Shown: positions 1-7,601 of the stretch, one piece after another | Layout: every line of letters starts with the position of its first letter | Position numbering within the stretch: position 1 is the first letter of the stretch | DNA from: Burkholderiales bacterium | GTDB taxonomy: Bacteria; Pseudomonadota; Gammaproteobacteria; Burkholderiales; Burkholderiaceae_C | Reading direction: 5' to 3' | DNA: 58,881 bases | Assembly: GCA_003963075.1 (NCBI GenBank) | Contig: RXJV01000071.1 | Span: 1-58,881, forward strand | Program-made: the position numbers and the translations under genes | Notes under the pieces: generated by a model | Database searches by the model: none | Told to the model about the DNA's origin: nothing | What the model saw: the letters and a program-made list of their open reading frames with translations, nothing else

Positions 1-100
1 ACAACTGGCACCGCCCTCACCACGGCATCGGCTGCCTGCCTCCCATGTCCCGAATCAAGAGATCACGAAAGAACCTCTTGACTCTTCACACCTAGGGCTT

Positions 101-862
101 TCAACACCCCTTGAACTGGGCCGATCGGCGCGCCGCCCAGGCGGCCTGGCCCTCAATCAGATCGGCCGAGGCACGCGCCGTTTCGATGTCGGCCTGCAGC
201 CGCAGCGCATCGAGCCGGCCTGCGGCGATCGCATTCAGATGCTGTTTCATCGGCAGCAACGCCAGCGGCGCCATGGCCTGCAGCTCGGCCGTCAGTGCGT
301 CCAGCGCGGCGTCCAGCGTGTCGATGTCAGGCAACAGCTGGTCCAGGTAGCCACAGGCCAGCAGTGCCTGCGCATTCAGCGTGCGACCGGCGAGCAGCAC
401 CTGCTTGGCGGTGGACAGGCCCAGCCGCTCGACGAAGCGCCGCAGGCCGCCAGCGTAGAAATGCAGGCCGATGCGCGCGGCCGGCACGAACATCTCGACG
501 GCCGGCGCGCCGAGCCGGAAGTCACAGGCCAGCGCCAGGTCAGCCGCGCCACCGTAAGCACCGCCGTGCAGCCGGGCGATCGTGATCGGCCGCGCCGCCT
601 CGAGCGCGTCGGCCAGTTCACCAAAGCGGGCGCCGGCATCGATCGTGCCCAGCGCGCCCAGATCGAAGCCGCTGCAGAAGTGCCTGCCCTCGCCAACCAG
701 GACGAGCACGCGCACCGCCGCGTTCGCATTCACTTCATCGAGCAGCTGGCGCAGCACGTGCAGGTCGTCGGCCGTAAGCCGGTTGGCCTGCCGTGGCCGC
801 CGCAGCGTGATGCGGGCCGAGGCGCCTTCCACCTCCAGCCGGGGCGCCAGGCCGGCACTCAT
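101..862 (-). CDS. Enoyl-CoA hydratase/isomerase (crotonase) family protein
   Basis: The 253-residue product has the crotonase fold signatures. There is an oxyanion-hole segment HFCSGFDLGAL (about residues 61-71) and a second one, HGGAYGGAADLALACDFRLG (about 99-118). Length is normal for the family, which acts on acyl-CoA thioesters in the cytoplasm. Of the two glutamates that act as acid/base in classical enoyl-CoA hydratase, the first position appears to be Asp (about residue 108) and the second lies in VPAARIG, where Ala replaces Glu. A standard hydratase activity is therefore doubtful, and isomerase, hydrolase or another crotonase chemistry is as likely. It is the first gene in the window with no operon partner visible. 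The family is clear but the substrate is unknown. Confidence 0.85.
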   Translation of the reverse strand: MSAGLAPRLEVEGASARITLRRPRQANRLTADDLHVLRQLLDEVNANAAVRVLVLVGEGRHFCSGFDLGALGTIDAGARFGELADALEAARPITIARLHGGAYGGAADLALACDFRLGAPAVEMFVPAARIGLHFYAGGLRRFVERLGLSTAKQVLLAGRTLNAQALLACGYLDQLLPDIDTLDAALDALTAELQAMAPLALLPMKQHLNAIAAGRLDALRLQADIETARASADLIEGQAAWAARRSAQFKGC

Positions 863-1024
863 GCGAGGTCGTCGCCAGCGGCGCGTCTGAGGGTGGGCAG
901 GCTGGCTTGGACCATGGCGTTCAGGGCTCGCTATTGTGAAGGCGTCGGCCCGGGTGGCGTCGGTCGATCGGCTGGCGGCCCGACCCGCCCGCTATCACCG
1001 GCGCCCAGCGAGGCGACGGGCCGC

Positions 1025-1666
1025 TCAGGCTCTGGCCAGCAGGGCCGCCGCTGACTCGCCCCAGACCGCCTCTGTCAACGCCAGCGCCCCGAGGCGTTCG
1101 CCGAGCGCCGCGGCCTGGGCCGGTCCGGTGGACGGCAGCAGCACCAGCAGCCGCCCATCGTCCAGCCTCATGCAGCCGTCTTCGCTGCGAATGCCGGCCA
1201 GCAGCACCCCAACATCGGCCGCGGCGGGCAGCGTCGCCACAGACAGGGGCCAGGCGCGCGGGTCTGCCAGCAGGGATTGCAGCAGTTCTCGGCCCGCCTG
1301 CGCCGGCAGCAACAAGCCCGCGGCGGGCCGCGGTCGGTTCAGCGAGCTGATGTCCACGCCGGTCAGCGTCCAGGTGCCATCGGGCCGGATTTGCTCGACC
1401 CACCAAAGCCGCCGGCCGTCGCGCCAGGCCTGCTCATAGCTGCGCTGGGCGATGCGGCCGCGACGCGGCGGCCGATCGGCGGGGCCGACACCGCTGCGCT
1501 GCGCGGCCTCGACCATCTCGGCCCAGACTGGCGCAGCGCCGGCCTCCAAGCCCCAGGCCTGGCGATAGGCGGCATTGGCCTGCAGCAAGTGCTCGTCGGC
1601 GTCGAACAGGGCCAGCAGCAGCGGCCCATCGGCCAGCATCTGCGACCACAGCAAGTCTTGGTTCAC
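1025..1666 (-). CDS. PAS-domain protein, function unknown
   Basis: The product of about 213 residues contains a PAS-like segment near its start (ADGPLLLALFDADEHLLQ followed by NAAYRQAWGLEAG). This is followed by a WWVEQIRPDGTWTLTGVDIS stretch typical of the end of a PAS/PAC unit. The C-terminal third (MRLDDGRLLVLLPSTGPAQAAALGERL) resembles a degenerate GGDEF-like fold, but no GGDEF motif is seen, so that is only an impression. The frame is open to 1900, but the upstream part looks non-coding. I placed the start at a GTG at 1666 just before the PAS region; ATG at 1639 is an alternative. No transmembrane segment or kinase domain is visible. It is likely a cytoplasmic sensor or a relic of a diguanylate-cyclase-like protein. 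Confidence 0.55.
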   Translation of the reverse strand: MNQDLLWSQMLADGPLLLALFDADEHLLQANAAYRQAWGLEAGAAPVWAEMVEAAQRSGVGPADRPPRRGRIAQRSYEQAWRDGRRLWWVEQIRPDGTWTLTGVDISSLNRPRPAAGLLLPAQAGRELLQSLLADPRAWPLSVATLPAAADVGVLLAGIRSEDGCMRLDDGRLLVLLPSTGPAQAAALGERLGALALTEAVWGESAAALLARA

Positions 1667-2041
1667 GGCCCGATTCTGGACCGTGGCGTCAACAACGACG
1701 AATTTCGCCCGAGGCGCTGACGCTCTGGCGCAACTGTGGCCGCACCGTGTTGCCGAGGTCTCCAGCACCACTGCACGGTGAGCGGCGACCAGCAGCAAAC
1801 AGGCTGGTACGAGGACTGGCTGGCGAACCTTCTGTGACAGCTTGTCCTCGCTCCACCCCCCCGACGGCGCCCACCCAATCAAGGGGGCGCCGAATCCCAC
1901 CCAGCGGGCTTTGTGTGGAACACTTCCACCAAACTATTCGAGCCGTCCTTTAGCATTGGCCAATCACTGAGGTCCGGCACAGATGGTCCGTCATCGCGTT
2001 GCCACTGAAACGGAACCCAACGGAGTCCCAGGGTATTTGTC

Positions 2042-2800
2042 ATGAGCGAAAAGCATTCCCACGACCTTCAGCCGACGCCCAGTTCGTCGGCTCCCGTCGA
2101 CGCGGCCGCTCGGCAACTCGCCTCGGCCCGCCGGCGTCGCTTCATCAAGCTGGGTGGCGCCGCCGTGCCCACCGCGCTGACCCTGGCCAGCCGCCCTGTG
2201 ATGGCATGGCATTGCAATACGGCATCAACGTGGGGCTCGGCCCAGGGCATGGCCAACAGTTCTTACGCACGCGCCCAAGATCCTGTGCGGCGCTTTGCCG
2301 ATGAGACCTACACCGTCGCTTGCTGGGTTGGCAACACCACCCGCGCAGGGTTGCCGGCGAGCCCCTGGGCCTTGTCGCCGCTGAACCGCGATTGCGACAG
2401 CAGAAACTACCGGTCAGCCGCCTACTACAAGAACTACACGGTCGCCCAACTGCTCGCTGGCACGGGTGCTACCGGTATTTCGGGCGTCAACGCGAACGAC
2501 ACGGTCTGGAGCATCCTGAACGGCACCGCTCAGAGACCCGACCCACTGACTGCGGGCAAGTTCGTGCCCGGCACGTCGACCTGCGGGGAATTCCAGAAGC
2601 TGATGCTGGTCGCCTGGCTGAACTTCAAGGTGCAGAACGACACCCTGAACAAATGCCTGAAGCCGGGCATGACCAATGTGCTCGTGCAGCTCGGCAACAC
2701 CAGCTATGTCGGCCCGACCGGCGCGGTCTGGACCCAGGCCGACGTGGTGAAGTATCTGAAGAAGAACTACGTCGCCTGCACTGACGACAGCTGCGCCTGA
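2042..2800 (+). CDS. Tat-exported cysteine-containing protein, candidate substrate of the adjacent HPr-rel-A system
   Basis: The 252-residue protein is of no family I recognise. A twin-arginine-like signal lies at about residues 35-63: RRRRFIKLGG, then a hydrophobic stretch AAVPTALTLASRPVMA, suggesting export in folded form. The mature part has seven cysteines (in HCN, ACW, DCD, TCG, KCL, ACT and SCA contexts), is rich in Asn, Thr and Tyr, and ends in ACTDDSCA. A CAGGG sequence 10 bases before the ATG may be the ribosome site. The next gene, a PqqD-like protein, starts only 30 bases after the stop, so the gene probably heads the operon 2042-5123. I infer that it may be the target of the downstream kinase or nucleotidyltransferase. 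No catalytic motif is visible to suggest an enzyme. Confidence 0.75.
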   Translation: MSEKHSHDLQPTPSSSAPVDAAARQLASARRRRFIKLGGAAVPTALTLASRPVMAWHCNTASTWGSAQGMANSSYARAQDPVRRFADETYTVACWVGNTTRAGLPASPWALSPLNRDCDSRNYRSAAYYKNYTVAQLLAGTGATGISGVNANDTVWSILNGTAQRPDPLTAGKFVPGTSTCGEFQKLMLVAWLNFKVQNDTLNKCLKPGMTNVLVQLGNTSYVGPTGAVWTQADVVKYLKKNYVACTDDSCA

Positions 2801-2830
2801 CCGGGCTCGGCTGGGGTCTTCTGCGCCGCC

Positions 2831-3112
2831 GTGTCCACGCGCTGGCAACTGAGACGCGCCGGCGCGCTGCGCGTGCGGGAATGGGATGATGCCGGCGTGA
2901 TTTACGACGCCGCCAACGGCAACACCCACCTCATTGACGCCCTGGGCCTGGAGCTGATCGATCTGCTGCGGTCGCATGCTTGGTCGCTCGAAGAACTTGT
3001 GGCCGAACTGCGCGAAGCCTTTCCGCAAGACGATGAGCAAGCCGCTGCGGAACGGCTGAGTGCCAAGCTGGAGCAGCTCGCGCGCCTGGACCTGGTGGCG
3101 GCACAGGCATGA
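2831..3112 (+). CDS. PqqD-like protein of the HPr-rel-A system
   Basis: The 93-residue product starts at GTG. It has the PqqD-type winged-helix pattern: an N-terminal strand region followed by GVIYDAANGNTHLIDALGLELIDLLRSHAWSLEELVAEL (about residues 23-61), where the 'xxxN-hydrophobic-N' core of PqqD proteins is evident. PqqD proteins and related RiPP recognition elements bind leader regions of precursor peptides and present them to modifying enzymes. The gene overlaps the next one, an HprK-like kinase, by four bases (ATGA), so the two are translationally coupled. No radical SAM enzyme or short precursor peptide is nearby. The likely partner is therefore the kinase, or the exported protein encoded just upstream. 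Family assignment to the HPr-rel-A PqqD type comes from the gene context. Confidence 0.8.
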   Translation: MSTRWQLRRAGALRVREWDDAGVIYDAANGNTHLIDALGLELIDLLRSHAWSLEELVAELREAFPQDDEQAAAERLSAKLEQLARLDLVAAQA

Positions 3113-4041
3113 GCCGACGCCTGGCCGCCCTCGGTGAAGGGCAGTTGCGCCAGCGCCTGCGCGGCACGGGGCTGACCCTGCGCCTGCCCCCATTCGTTGT
3201 CCGTCTGCAGTCGGACATTCCACGCGTCGCCCGCGACCTGCTGCTGCTCTACGCTGACTTTGAGCTCGGCCAGGACGACGAGTTCGTCGACTTCCATCTC
3301 GCCGTGCGTTACGACCGCGGCCTCTACGCGCTCTGGCATCGCCTCGCAGGCAAGCGCCAGGCACGGTTCTCGACCGACGGCCTCGCGGCGTTCACCACGC
3401 TGCCGGCCACCCAGGCCTTCCACATGGTCGAGTGGGGACTGAACTGGGCGGTGACCGCCCACGCTCACCAATACATCGTCTACCACGCGGCCGTGCTGGA
3501 GCGGGGGGGGCGTGCCGTCGTGCTGCCGGCGCCGCCCGGCTCGGGCAAGAGCACCTTGACCGCTGCCCTGGCACAGCGCGGCTGGCGGCTCATGTCGGAC
3601 GAGCTCGCGCTGTTGAACCCGCTCGACCAGCGGCTCTACGGGTTGGGCAGGCCGGTCAATCTGAAGAATCAGGCCATCGGGTTGATCCGTGATTTCGCCC
3701 GCGACGCGGTGATGACGAAGCCGGTGCCCGACACGCTCAAGGGCACCCTGTCGCTGATGAAAGCTCCGGATGAGGCGATCGCGCGCGTGCGTGAGGGGGC
3801 CACGCCGACCTGGGTGATCGTGCCCAGCTTCGAGCCCGGCGCCGAACCCAGGCTGGGCCCTTTGCCCAAGGCCCAAGCCCATTTGCTGCTGGCCGAGCAA
3901 GCGTTCAACTACGACATCCACGGCGCCGACGGATTTGATGCCACTGCGGACCTCGTCGACCGCTGCGCCTGCCTGGAGTTCAGCTACTCGCGGCTGGAAG
4001 ATGCGGTCCGCGTCTTCGATGAACTGGTGGCCCAGCCATGA
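3109..4041 (+). CDS. HprK-related kinase A
   Basis: The 310-residue product has an HPr-kinase-like C-terminal domain. A P-loop APPGSGKST (K147) is followed by LAQRGWRLMSDELALLNP, which matches the Walker A and following acidic segment of HprK/P proteins. It lacks the N-terminal regulatory domain of true HPr kinase. The nearby genes do not encode HPr or a sugar phosphotransferase system, so classical carbon-catabolite signalling is unlikely. Comparable HprK-like kinases in some lasso-peptide clusters phosphorylate the C-terminal residue of a precursor, which offers a model here. The gene overlaps both neighbours by four bases (PqqD-like before, nucleotidyltransferase after), strong evidence for one transcript and coupled translation. 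The substrate is unknown. Confidence 0.85.
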   Translation: MSRRLAALGEGQLRQRLRGTGLTLRLPPFVVRLQSDIPRVARDLLLLYADFELGQDDEFVDFHLAVRYDRGLYALWHRLAGKRQARFSTDGLAAFTTLPATQAFHMVEWGLNWAVTAHAHQYIVYHAAVLERGGRAVVLPAPPGSGKSTLTAALAQRGWRLMSDELALLNPLDQRLYGLGRPVNLKNQAIGLIRDFARDAVMTKPVPDTLKGTLSLMKAPDEAIARVREGATPTWVIVPSFEPGAEPRLGPLPKAQAHLLLAEQAFNYDIHGADGFDATADLVDRCACLEFSYSRLEDAVRVFDELVAQP

Positions 4042-5123
4042 CACGACCGCTGCTGGTTGAATTGCTGCTTTCGCCCCAACGGGCGAGCCAGCTGAGTCCG
4101 GCCGACTGGGATCTCTTGATCCGCCAGGCTCGGCGCGCCAACCTGATTGCCCGACTGGCCACCGCGCTGCAGCCGCAGCTGGACGCGCTACCGAACGGCC
4201 CGCGCCAACACCTGCGCTCGGCCTTGTTGATCGCACGCCGCCAACGCATCGCGACACGCTGGGAAGTCGAGTGCATCCGAGCCGCCCTCGTGCCACTGGG
4301 CATACGGCCCATCCTGCTGAAAGGCGCCGCCTACCTGCTGGCCGATCTGCCGGCCGCACGGGGGCGGCTCTTCGGCGACGTGGACCTGCTGGTACCCAAG
4401 GATCAGATCGAGGCCGCCGAGGCCGGGCTGGTCGCCGCCGGCTGGGCCTTCGACGCCGAACTCAGCGACTACGACCAGCGCTACTACCGGCAGTGGATGC
4501 ATGAGATCCCACCCCTGTACCACCAGCAGCGCGAGACCGCACTGGACCTCCACCACAGCATCCTGCCGCCCACCGCACGGGTGCAGGTCAACACCGCCGC
4601 GCTGTTCGAAGACGCGCGCACGCTGCCCGAGCTGCCGGGGCTGCAGGTGCTGGCCCCGGTGACCATGTTCCTGCACAGCGCCGCCCATCTCTTCCATGAA
4701 GGCGAGCTGGACCATGGTCTGCGCGATCTGTTCGACCTTGACGCCCTGCTGCGCGATTTCGGCCGCGACACGGGTTTCTGGACCGCCCTGGTTCCCCGCG
4801 CGCAGGTGCTCGGCCTGGTGCAGCCACTGTTCCATGCGCTGCGCTACACGACGCGTCTGCTCGACACGCCGGTTCCGGTTGATGTCATGCGTGCCGCTGC
4901 CCAGGCGGCAGCCGGCCCGAGGCCGCTGCTCGATGCTTGCTACGATCGCGCCCTGATGCCGGTGCACCCGAGCTGTGACGGCCCGCTGACCGGCATCGCC
5001 CGGCTTGCGCTGTATGTCCGCTCACACTGGCTGCGCATGCCCACCGCCTTGCTCACCCAGCATCTGGCTCGCAAGTTGTGGTCGCGCCTGTTGCCTCCGG
5101 CGGCACCGCGAGCGGGAGCCTGA
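4038..5123 (+). CDS. Nucleotidyltransferase family protein (PF14907 type)
   Basis: The 361-residue product carries the nucleotidyltransferase core RPILLKGAAYLLADLP, then RLFGDVDLLVPKDQ, with the G-D-V-D metal-binding pair at D114 and D116. The later part (HDLHHSILPP-like and MFLHSAAHLFHEGELDHGLRDLFDLDALL segments) matches the uncharacterised nucleotidyltransferase family PF14907, which is found with HPr-rel-A kinases and in some lasso-peptide clusters. It would transfer a nucleotide or a related group to a protein or small molecule, but the acceptor is unknown. Its start overlaps the kinase stop by four bases, and it is the last gene of the operon. After it lie about 670 bases with no convincing gene. 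Confidence 0.85.
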   Translation: MTRPLLVELLLSPQRASQLSPADWDLLIRQARRANLIARLATALQPQLDALPNGPRQHLRSALLIARRQRIATRWEVECIRAALVPLGIRPILLKGAAYLLADLPAARGRLFGDVDLLVPKDQIEAAEAGLVAAGWAFDAELSDYDQRYYRQWMHEIPPLYHQQRETALDLHHSILPPTARVQVNTAALFEDARTLPELPGLQVLAPVTMFLHSAAHLFHEGELDHGLRDLFDLDALLRDFGRDTGFWTALVPRAQVLGLVQPLFHALRYTTRLLDTPVPVDVMRAAAQAAAGPRPLLDACYDRALMPVHPSCDGPLTGIARLALYVRSHWLRMPTALLTQHLARKLWSRLLPPAAPRAGA

Positions 5124-5795
5124 TACGAGCAACCACGGGCCGAACCGCGCCGCGGCGTGGGTGGCGCTTGCAGCTCAAGGCATGGGCTGGACGACCGAGC
5201 GAGCGGGTGCGACGTGTCTTCTTTGGCGTTGGAGCGCCCGGCGTCGCCGAAAACCGACGTATCGGCGGCGAAAGCGCTTTAAGCGGTTCGGCGCGACAGC
5301 CAACCAAGCGGCGAGGCCTGGTGGACGGCGCGCGGCGATTGAGATTCCAGCACTTCGCTTGGCGGCTGGCTGCGGTATTCGCTGACGCCGCCACCATCAA
5401 GACAGGCGTCCAGGCCGAAGGCGGTGCCGAGGTCGGCGGGATCCGGCTCGCTGCGCGCAGCGGCATCACGGCGGAAAATACGCAGCGCTGGCACGAATCG
5501 CATGGCAGACCTCATCGAACGGAGCGGCGACAACCGCAACAACTCCCGAGCGCCAGTTTGCGGGATTCGAATGACAAAAAATCACAACTGCCCAGCGTAA
5601 ATATTGCCTGCCATGCAATTCCACACGTCCGACAGCCCGGCGCCCCAATAGGCATCGGGTGCCGTCGCGAAATTGCATCACTCTCCCTGCGTTGTGCGGT
5701 TGCAAATCGAAGACATCGTTTCACAAGTCGGTTGATCCAAGCGGCAGGCGCCGGCATTAAGCTCCGCAGTCCGCGCGCCCCCCTGGATTACCCGC
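5124..5795. other. Intergenic stretch without a convincing gene
   Basis: The longest gap in the window has no reading frame with a recognisable protein, although open frames cross it on both strands. Base composition becomes visibly richer in A and T from about 5520 to 5760 than anywhere nearby. There is an imperfect inverted repeat at about 5243-5270 (TCGCCG and CGGCGA). No poly-T terminator is evident directly after the nucleotidyltransferase gene. The stretch may be decayed coding DNA plus a promoter region for the small frame at 5796. Confidence 0.5.
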
Positions 5796-5975
5796 ATGAC
5801 ATCAGCTGTACTCAAATGGTTTGCCAACGGCGTGATCGGCCTGGTCGTGATCGGCACCCTCTGGATGGGCGTGGCTGTTCAATCGGGCCCGCAAGGCGCC
5901 GCCTCGCTGATGCTTGCTGAGGCGGCAGCCGCCCCTGCCGACGCGGCGTCGGCACCCTTGGTGGCTTCACGCTGA
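5796..5975 (+). CDS. Small single-pass membrane protein, hypothetical
   Basis: A 59-codon frame begins ATG at 5796 and ends at 5975, immediately before the argP stop codon on the other strand. The predicted peptide has a hydrophobic segment at about residues 12-28 (NGVIGLVVIGTLWMGVAV) and an Ala-rich, hydrophilic C-terminus. That layout suits a small inner-membrane protein or a signal-anchored peptide. A weak purine stretch (TGGA) lies about nine bases upstream. Codon choice is GC-rich like real genes in this window, and the frame ends neatly at the neighbouring gene. I do not recognise a family. The call is tentative because frames of this length can arise by chance. Confidence 0.45.
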   Translation: MTSAVLKWFANGVIGLVVIGTLWMGVAVQSGPQGAASLMLAEAAAAPADAASAPLVASR

Positions 5976-6881
5976 TCATTGCAGCGCCTGCCGTGCCCCC
6001 TCCGCCAGGGCGCGTCCGATCTGGTCCAGCAGCGCGGCACGGCCGTGCAACTGCCACTGGTGCCAATACAGGGCCACGTCGACGGCCACTTCCGGTCGCA
6101 GCCGGGCCAGCCGCCCGGCCTCAATGAAGGGGCGGACCTGGATTTCGGGTGCCACCCCCACGCCCCAGCCCATCAACGCAGCCTGCACATAGGCCTCGCT
6201 GGACGGCACAAAGCGCTCCCGCAAACGCGGCTCCCGCACACCGAAGGCTTGTTCGACCCAGTGCACCTGGCAGTCGTCCTTGCGGTTGAAGACCAGAAAG
6301 GGCGTGTCGGCAAAGTTGGCCGCATGCAGCCCACCCGGCAGCTGGCTGGCCAGGAACCCCGGGCTTGCCACCGCGACGTAGCGCATCACGCCGAGCGGCT
6401 GCACCCGGCAGCCCTGCAGCGCCTCCGCCACCGTCGACACGCAACCCAGCACCGCCCCCTGGCGCAGGCTGTCGTGGGTGAAGTCCTGGTCATCGACGAC
6501 GAGCTCCAACCCATAGCCTTCGCGCAACCCCTGTTGCACGAGAGCATCCAGGGCGGGCAGCACCCAGGTCGCAAGGCTGTCCGCATTGACGGCGATGGCC
6601 AGGCGCGACTGCGGCGCCACGCGCTCACCCAATTCGCGTGCCACGTCGACCTGCAGCGCCTGCATCTGGCGCGCGAAGCGCAGCAGCACCTTTCCGGCTT
6701 CGGTCAGGCGCAGCGGCCGCGAGCGCACCACCAACGGCTGGCCGACCTGGGCCTCCAGCGCCCGCAGCCGCTGTGACACCGCGCTCTGAGTGATCGCCAG
6801 CCGCAGGGCGGCCCGCTCGAAACCCAGCTCATCCGCGAGTGCCGCCAGGCAGTCCAGCGCCGCTGAATCAAATCCATTCAT
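5976..6881 (-). CDS. argP: LysR-family regulator ArgP
   Basis: The 301-residue LysR-type regulator has an N-terminal winged helix-turn-helix (about residues 3-60) with AALRLAITQSAVSQRLRALEAQVG. A ligand-binding domain follows, including LAIAVNADSLATWVLPAL, typical of ArgP/IciA. In E. coli ArgP controls argO in response to lysine and arginine. Here it diverges from an argO-type exporter gene starting 73 bases away, which supports the name. A consensus promoter (6904-6931) and an inverted repeat over the start codon (6879-6895) suggest autoregulation. Length is normal for the family. Confidence 0.92.
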   Translation of the reverse strand: MNGFDSAALDCLAALADELGFERAALRLAITQSAVSQRLRALEAQVGQPLVVRSRPLRLTEAGKVLLRFARQMQALQVDVARELGERVAPQSRLAIAVNADSLATWVLPALDALVQQGLREGYGLELVVDDQDFTHDSLRQGAVLGCVSTVAEALQGCRVQPLGVMRYVAVASPGFLASQLPGGLHAANFADTPFLVFNRKDDCQVHWVEQAFGVREPRLRERFVPSSEAYVQAALMGWGVGVAPEIQVRPFIEAGRLARLRPEVAVDVALYWHQWQLHGRAALLDQIGRALAEGARQALQ

Positions 6882-6895
6882 AAGTCTCGCTTATG
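6879..6895. promoter_or_regulatory. Inverted repeat CATAAG-N5-CTTATG, candidate ArgP operator
   Basis: The perfect inverted repeat CATAAG, TCTCG, CTTATG overlaps the argP start codon (CAT at 6879-6881 on this strand) and lies in the divergent argP/argO promoter region. Its A/T-rich arms and spacing resemble the T-N11-A motif of LysR-type regulator sites. Binding by ArgP is inferred, not shown. Confidence 0.5.
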
Positions 6896-6903
6896 TATCT
6901 CTA

Positions 6904-6931
6904 ATAATATGAATATCACTTCTATTGTCAA
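6904..6931 (-). promoter_or_regulatory. Sigma-70-like promoter for argP
   Basis: Read on the minus strand, TTGACA (6931-6926) is followed by a 16-base spacer and TATTAT (6909-6904), a near-consensus pair. The transcript would start around 6897, leaving a leader of about 15 bases before the argP ATG at 6881. The predicted start falls at the edge of the inverted repeat at 6879-6895. Confidence 0.65.
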
Positions 6932-6954
6932 ACAGGTCTGACCAGAATCGCGGG

Positions 6955-7584
6955 ATGCCCGCCTCGCTCGCCACTGCTTCAGCCGTCTTCGCCCAGGGCT
7001 GGGTCATGGGCGCCGGGCTCATCCTGGCGATCGGCGCGCAAAACGCGCTCGTGCTGCGCCAGGGCCTGATGCGCCAGCATGTCGCCGCCGTCGTCGCGGT
7101 TTGCACGCTGTCCGACTGGCTGCTGATCGCCCTGGGTGTTTTCGGCCTGGGTGCACTGATCCAGGCCAACCCGCTGCTGCTGGACGTGTTCCGCTTCGGC
7201 GGCGCGGCCTTCCTGCTCGGCTACGCGTTGCTGGCGGCCGCGCGGGCCTGGCGGCCCGGCGCGGGGCTCGGCGCTTCGGGCCACGCCGCCAGCCTCGGCG
7301 CGACGCTGTCGGCCGCCTTCGCCTTCACCTATCTGAACCCCCACGTCTATCTGGACACGGTGCTGCTGCTCGGCGGCCTCGGCGCGCGCCAGCCGGCTGA
7401 GTTGCGCGCGGCCTTCGCGGCCGGCGCCGGCCTGGCGTCGGCGATGTGGTTCGGGCTGCTCGGCTTCGGTGCAGCGGCTGCCGCGCCGTGGCTTCAAAGC
7501 GCCACCACGTGGCGAATCCTCGATGCCGTCGTCGCTTTGCTGATGGGCGGCTTGGGGTTACAACTCCTGCTCCAACCGCTCTAA
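6955..7584 (+). CDS. argO: LysE/ArgO-family amino acid exporter
   Basis: The 209-residue inner-membrane protein begins MPASLATASAVFAQG and contains the LysE/ArgO signature GAQNALVLRQGL near residue 25. About six hydrophobic segments follow. ArgO exports L-arginine and, in some bacteria, lysine to prevent toxic accumulation. I chose ATG at 6955 over an in-frame TTG at 6925 because homology begins there. The gene diverges from argP, its expected activator. The dadA-like gene starts 17 bases after its stop, so the two may be cotranscribed and share an amino-acid-related role. Confidence 0.92.
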   Translation: MPASLATASAVFAQGWVMGAGLILAIGAQNALVLRQGLMRQHVAAVVAVCTLSDWLLIALGVFGLGALIQANPLLLDVFRFGGAAFLLGYALLAAARAWRPGAGLGASGHAASLGATLSAAFAFTYLNPHVYLDTVLLLGGLGARQPAELRAAFAAGAGLASAMWFGLLGFGAAAAAPWLQSATTWRILDAVVALLMGGLGLQLLLQPL

Positions 7585-7601
7585 AAACTCGAAGGACCGC
7601 C

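Noticed and set aside
55-80. Inverted repeat CAAGAG-N13-CTCTTG after the enoyl-CoA hydratase gene
   Set aside because: A six-base stem with a 13-base loop and no T-run is too weak for a terminator call.
5078-5920. Long open plus-strand frame across the 5.1-5.8 kb gap
   Set aside because: Its sequence is Arg/Gly-rich with no recognisable domain, starts inside the nucleotidyltransferase gene in another frame, and continues through the small membrane-protein frame. It looks like a GC-driven open frame.
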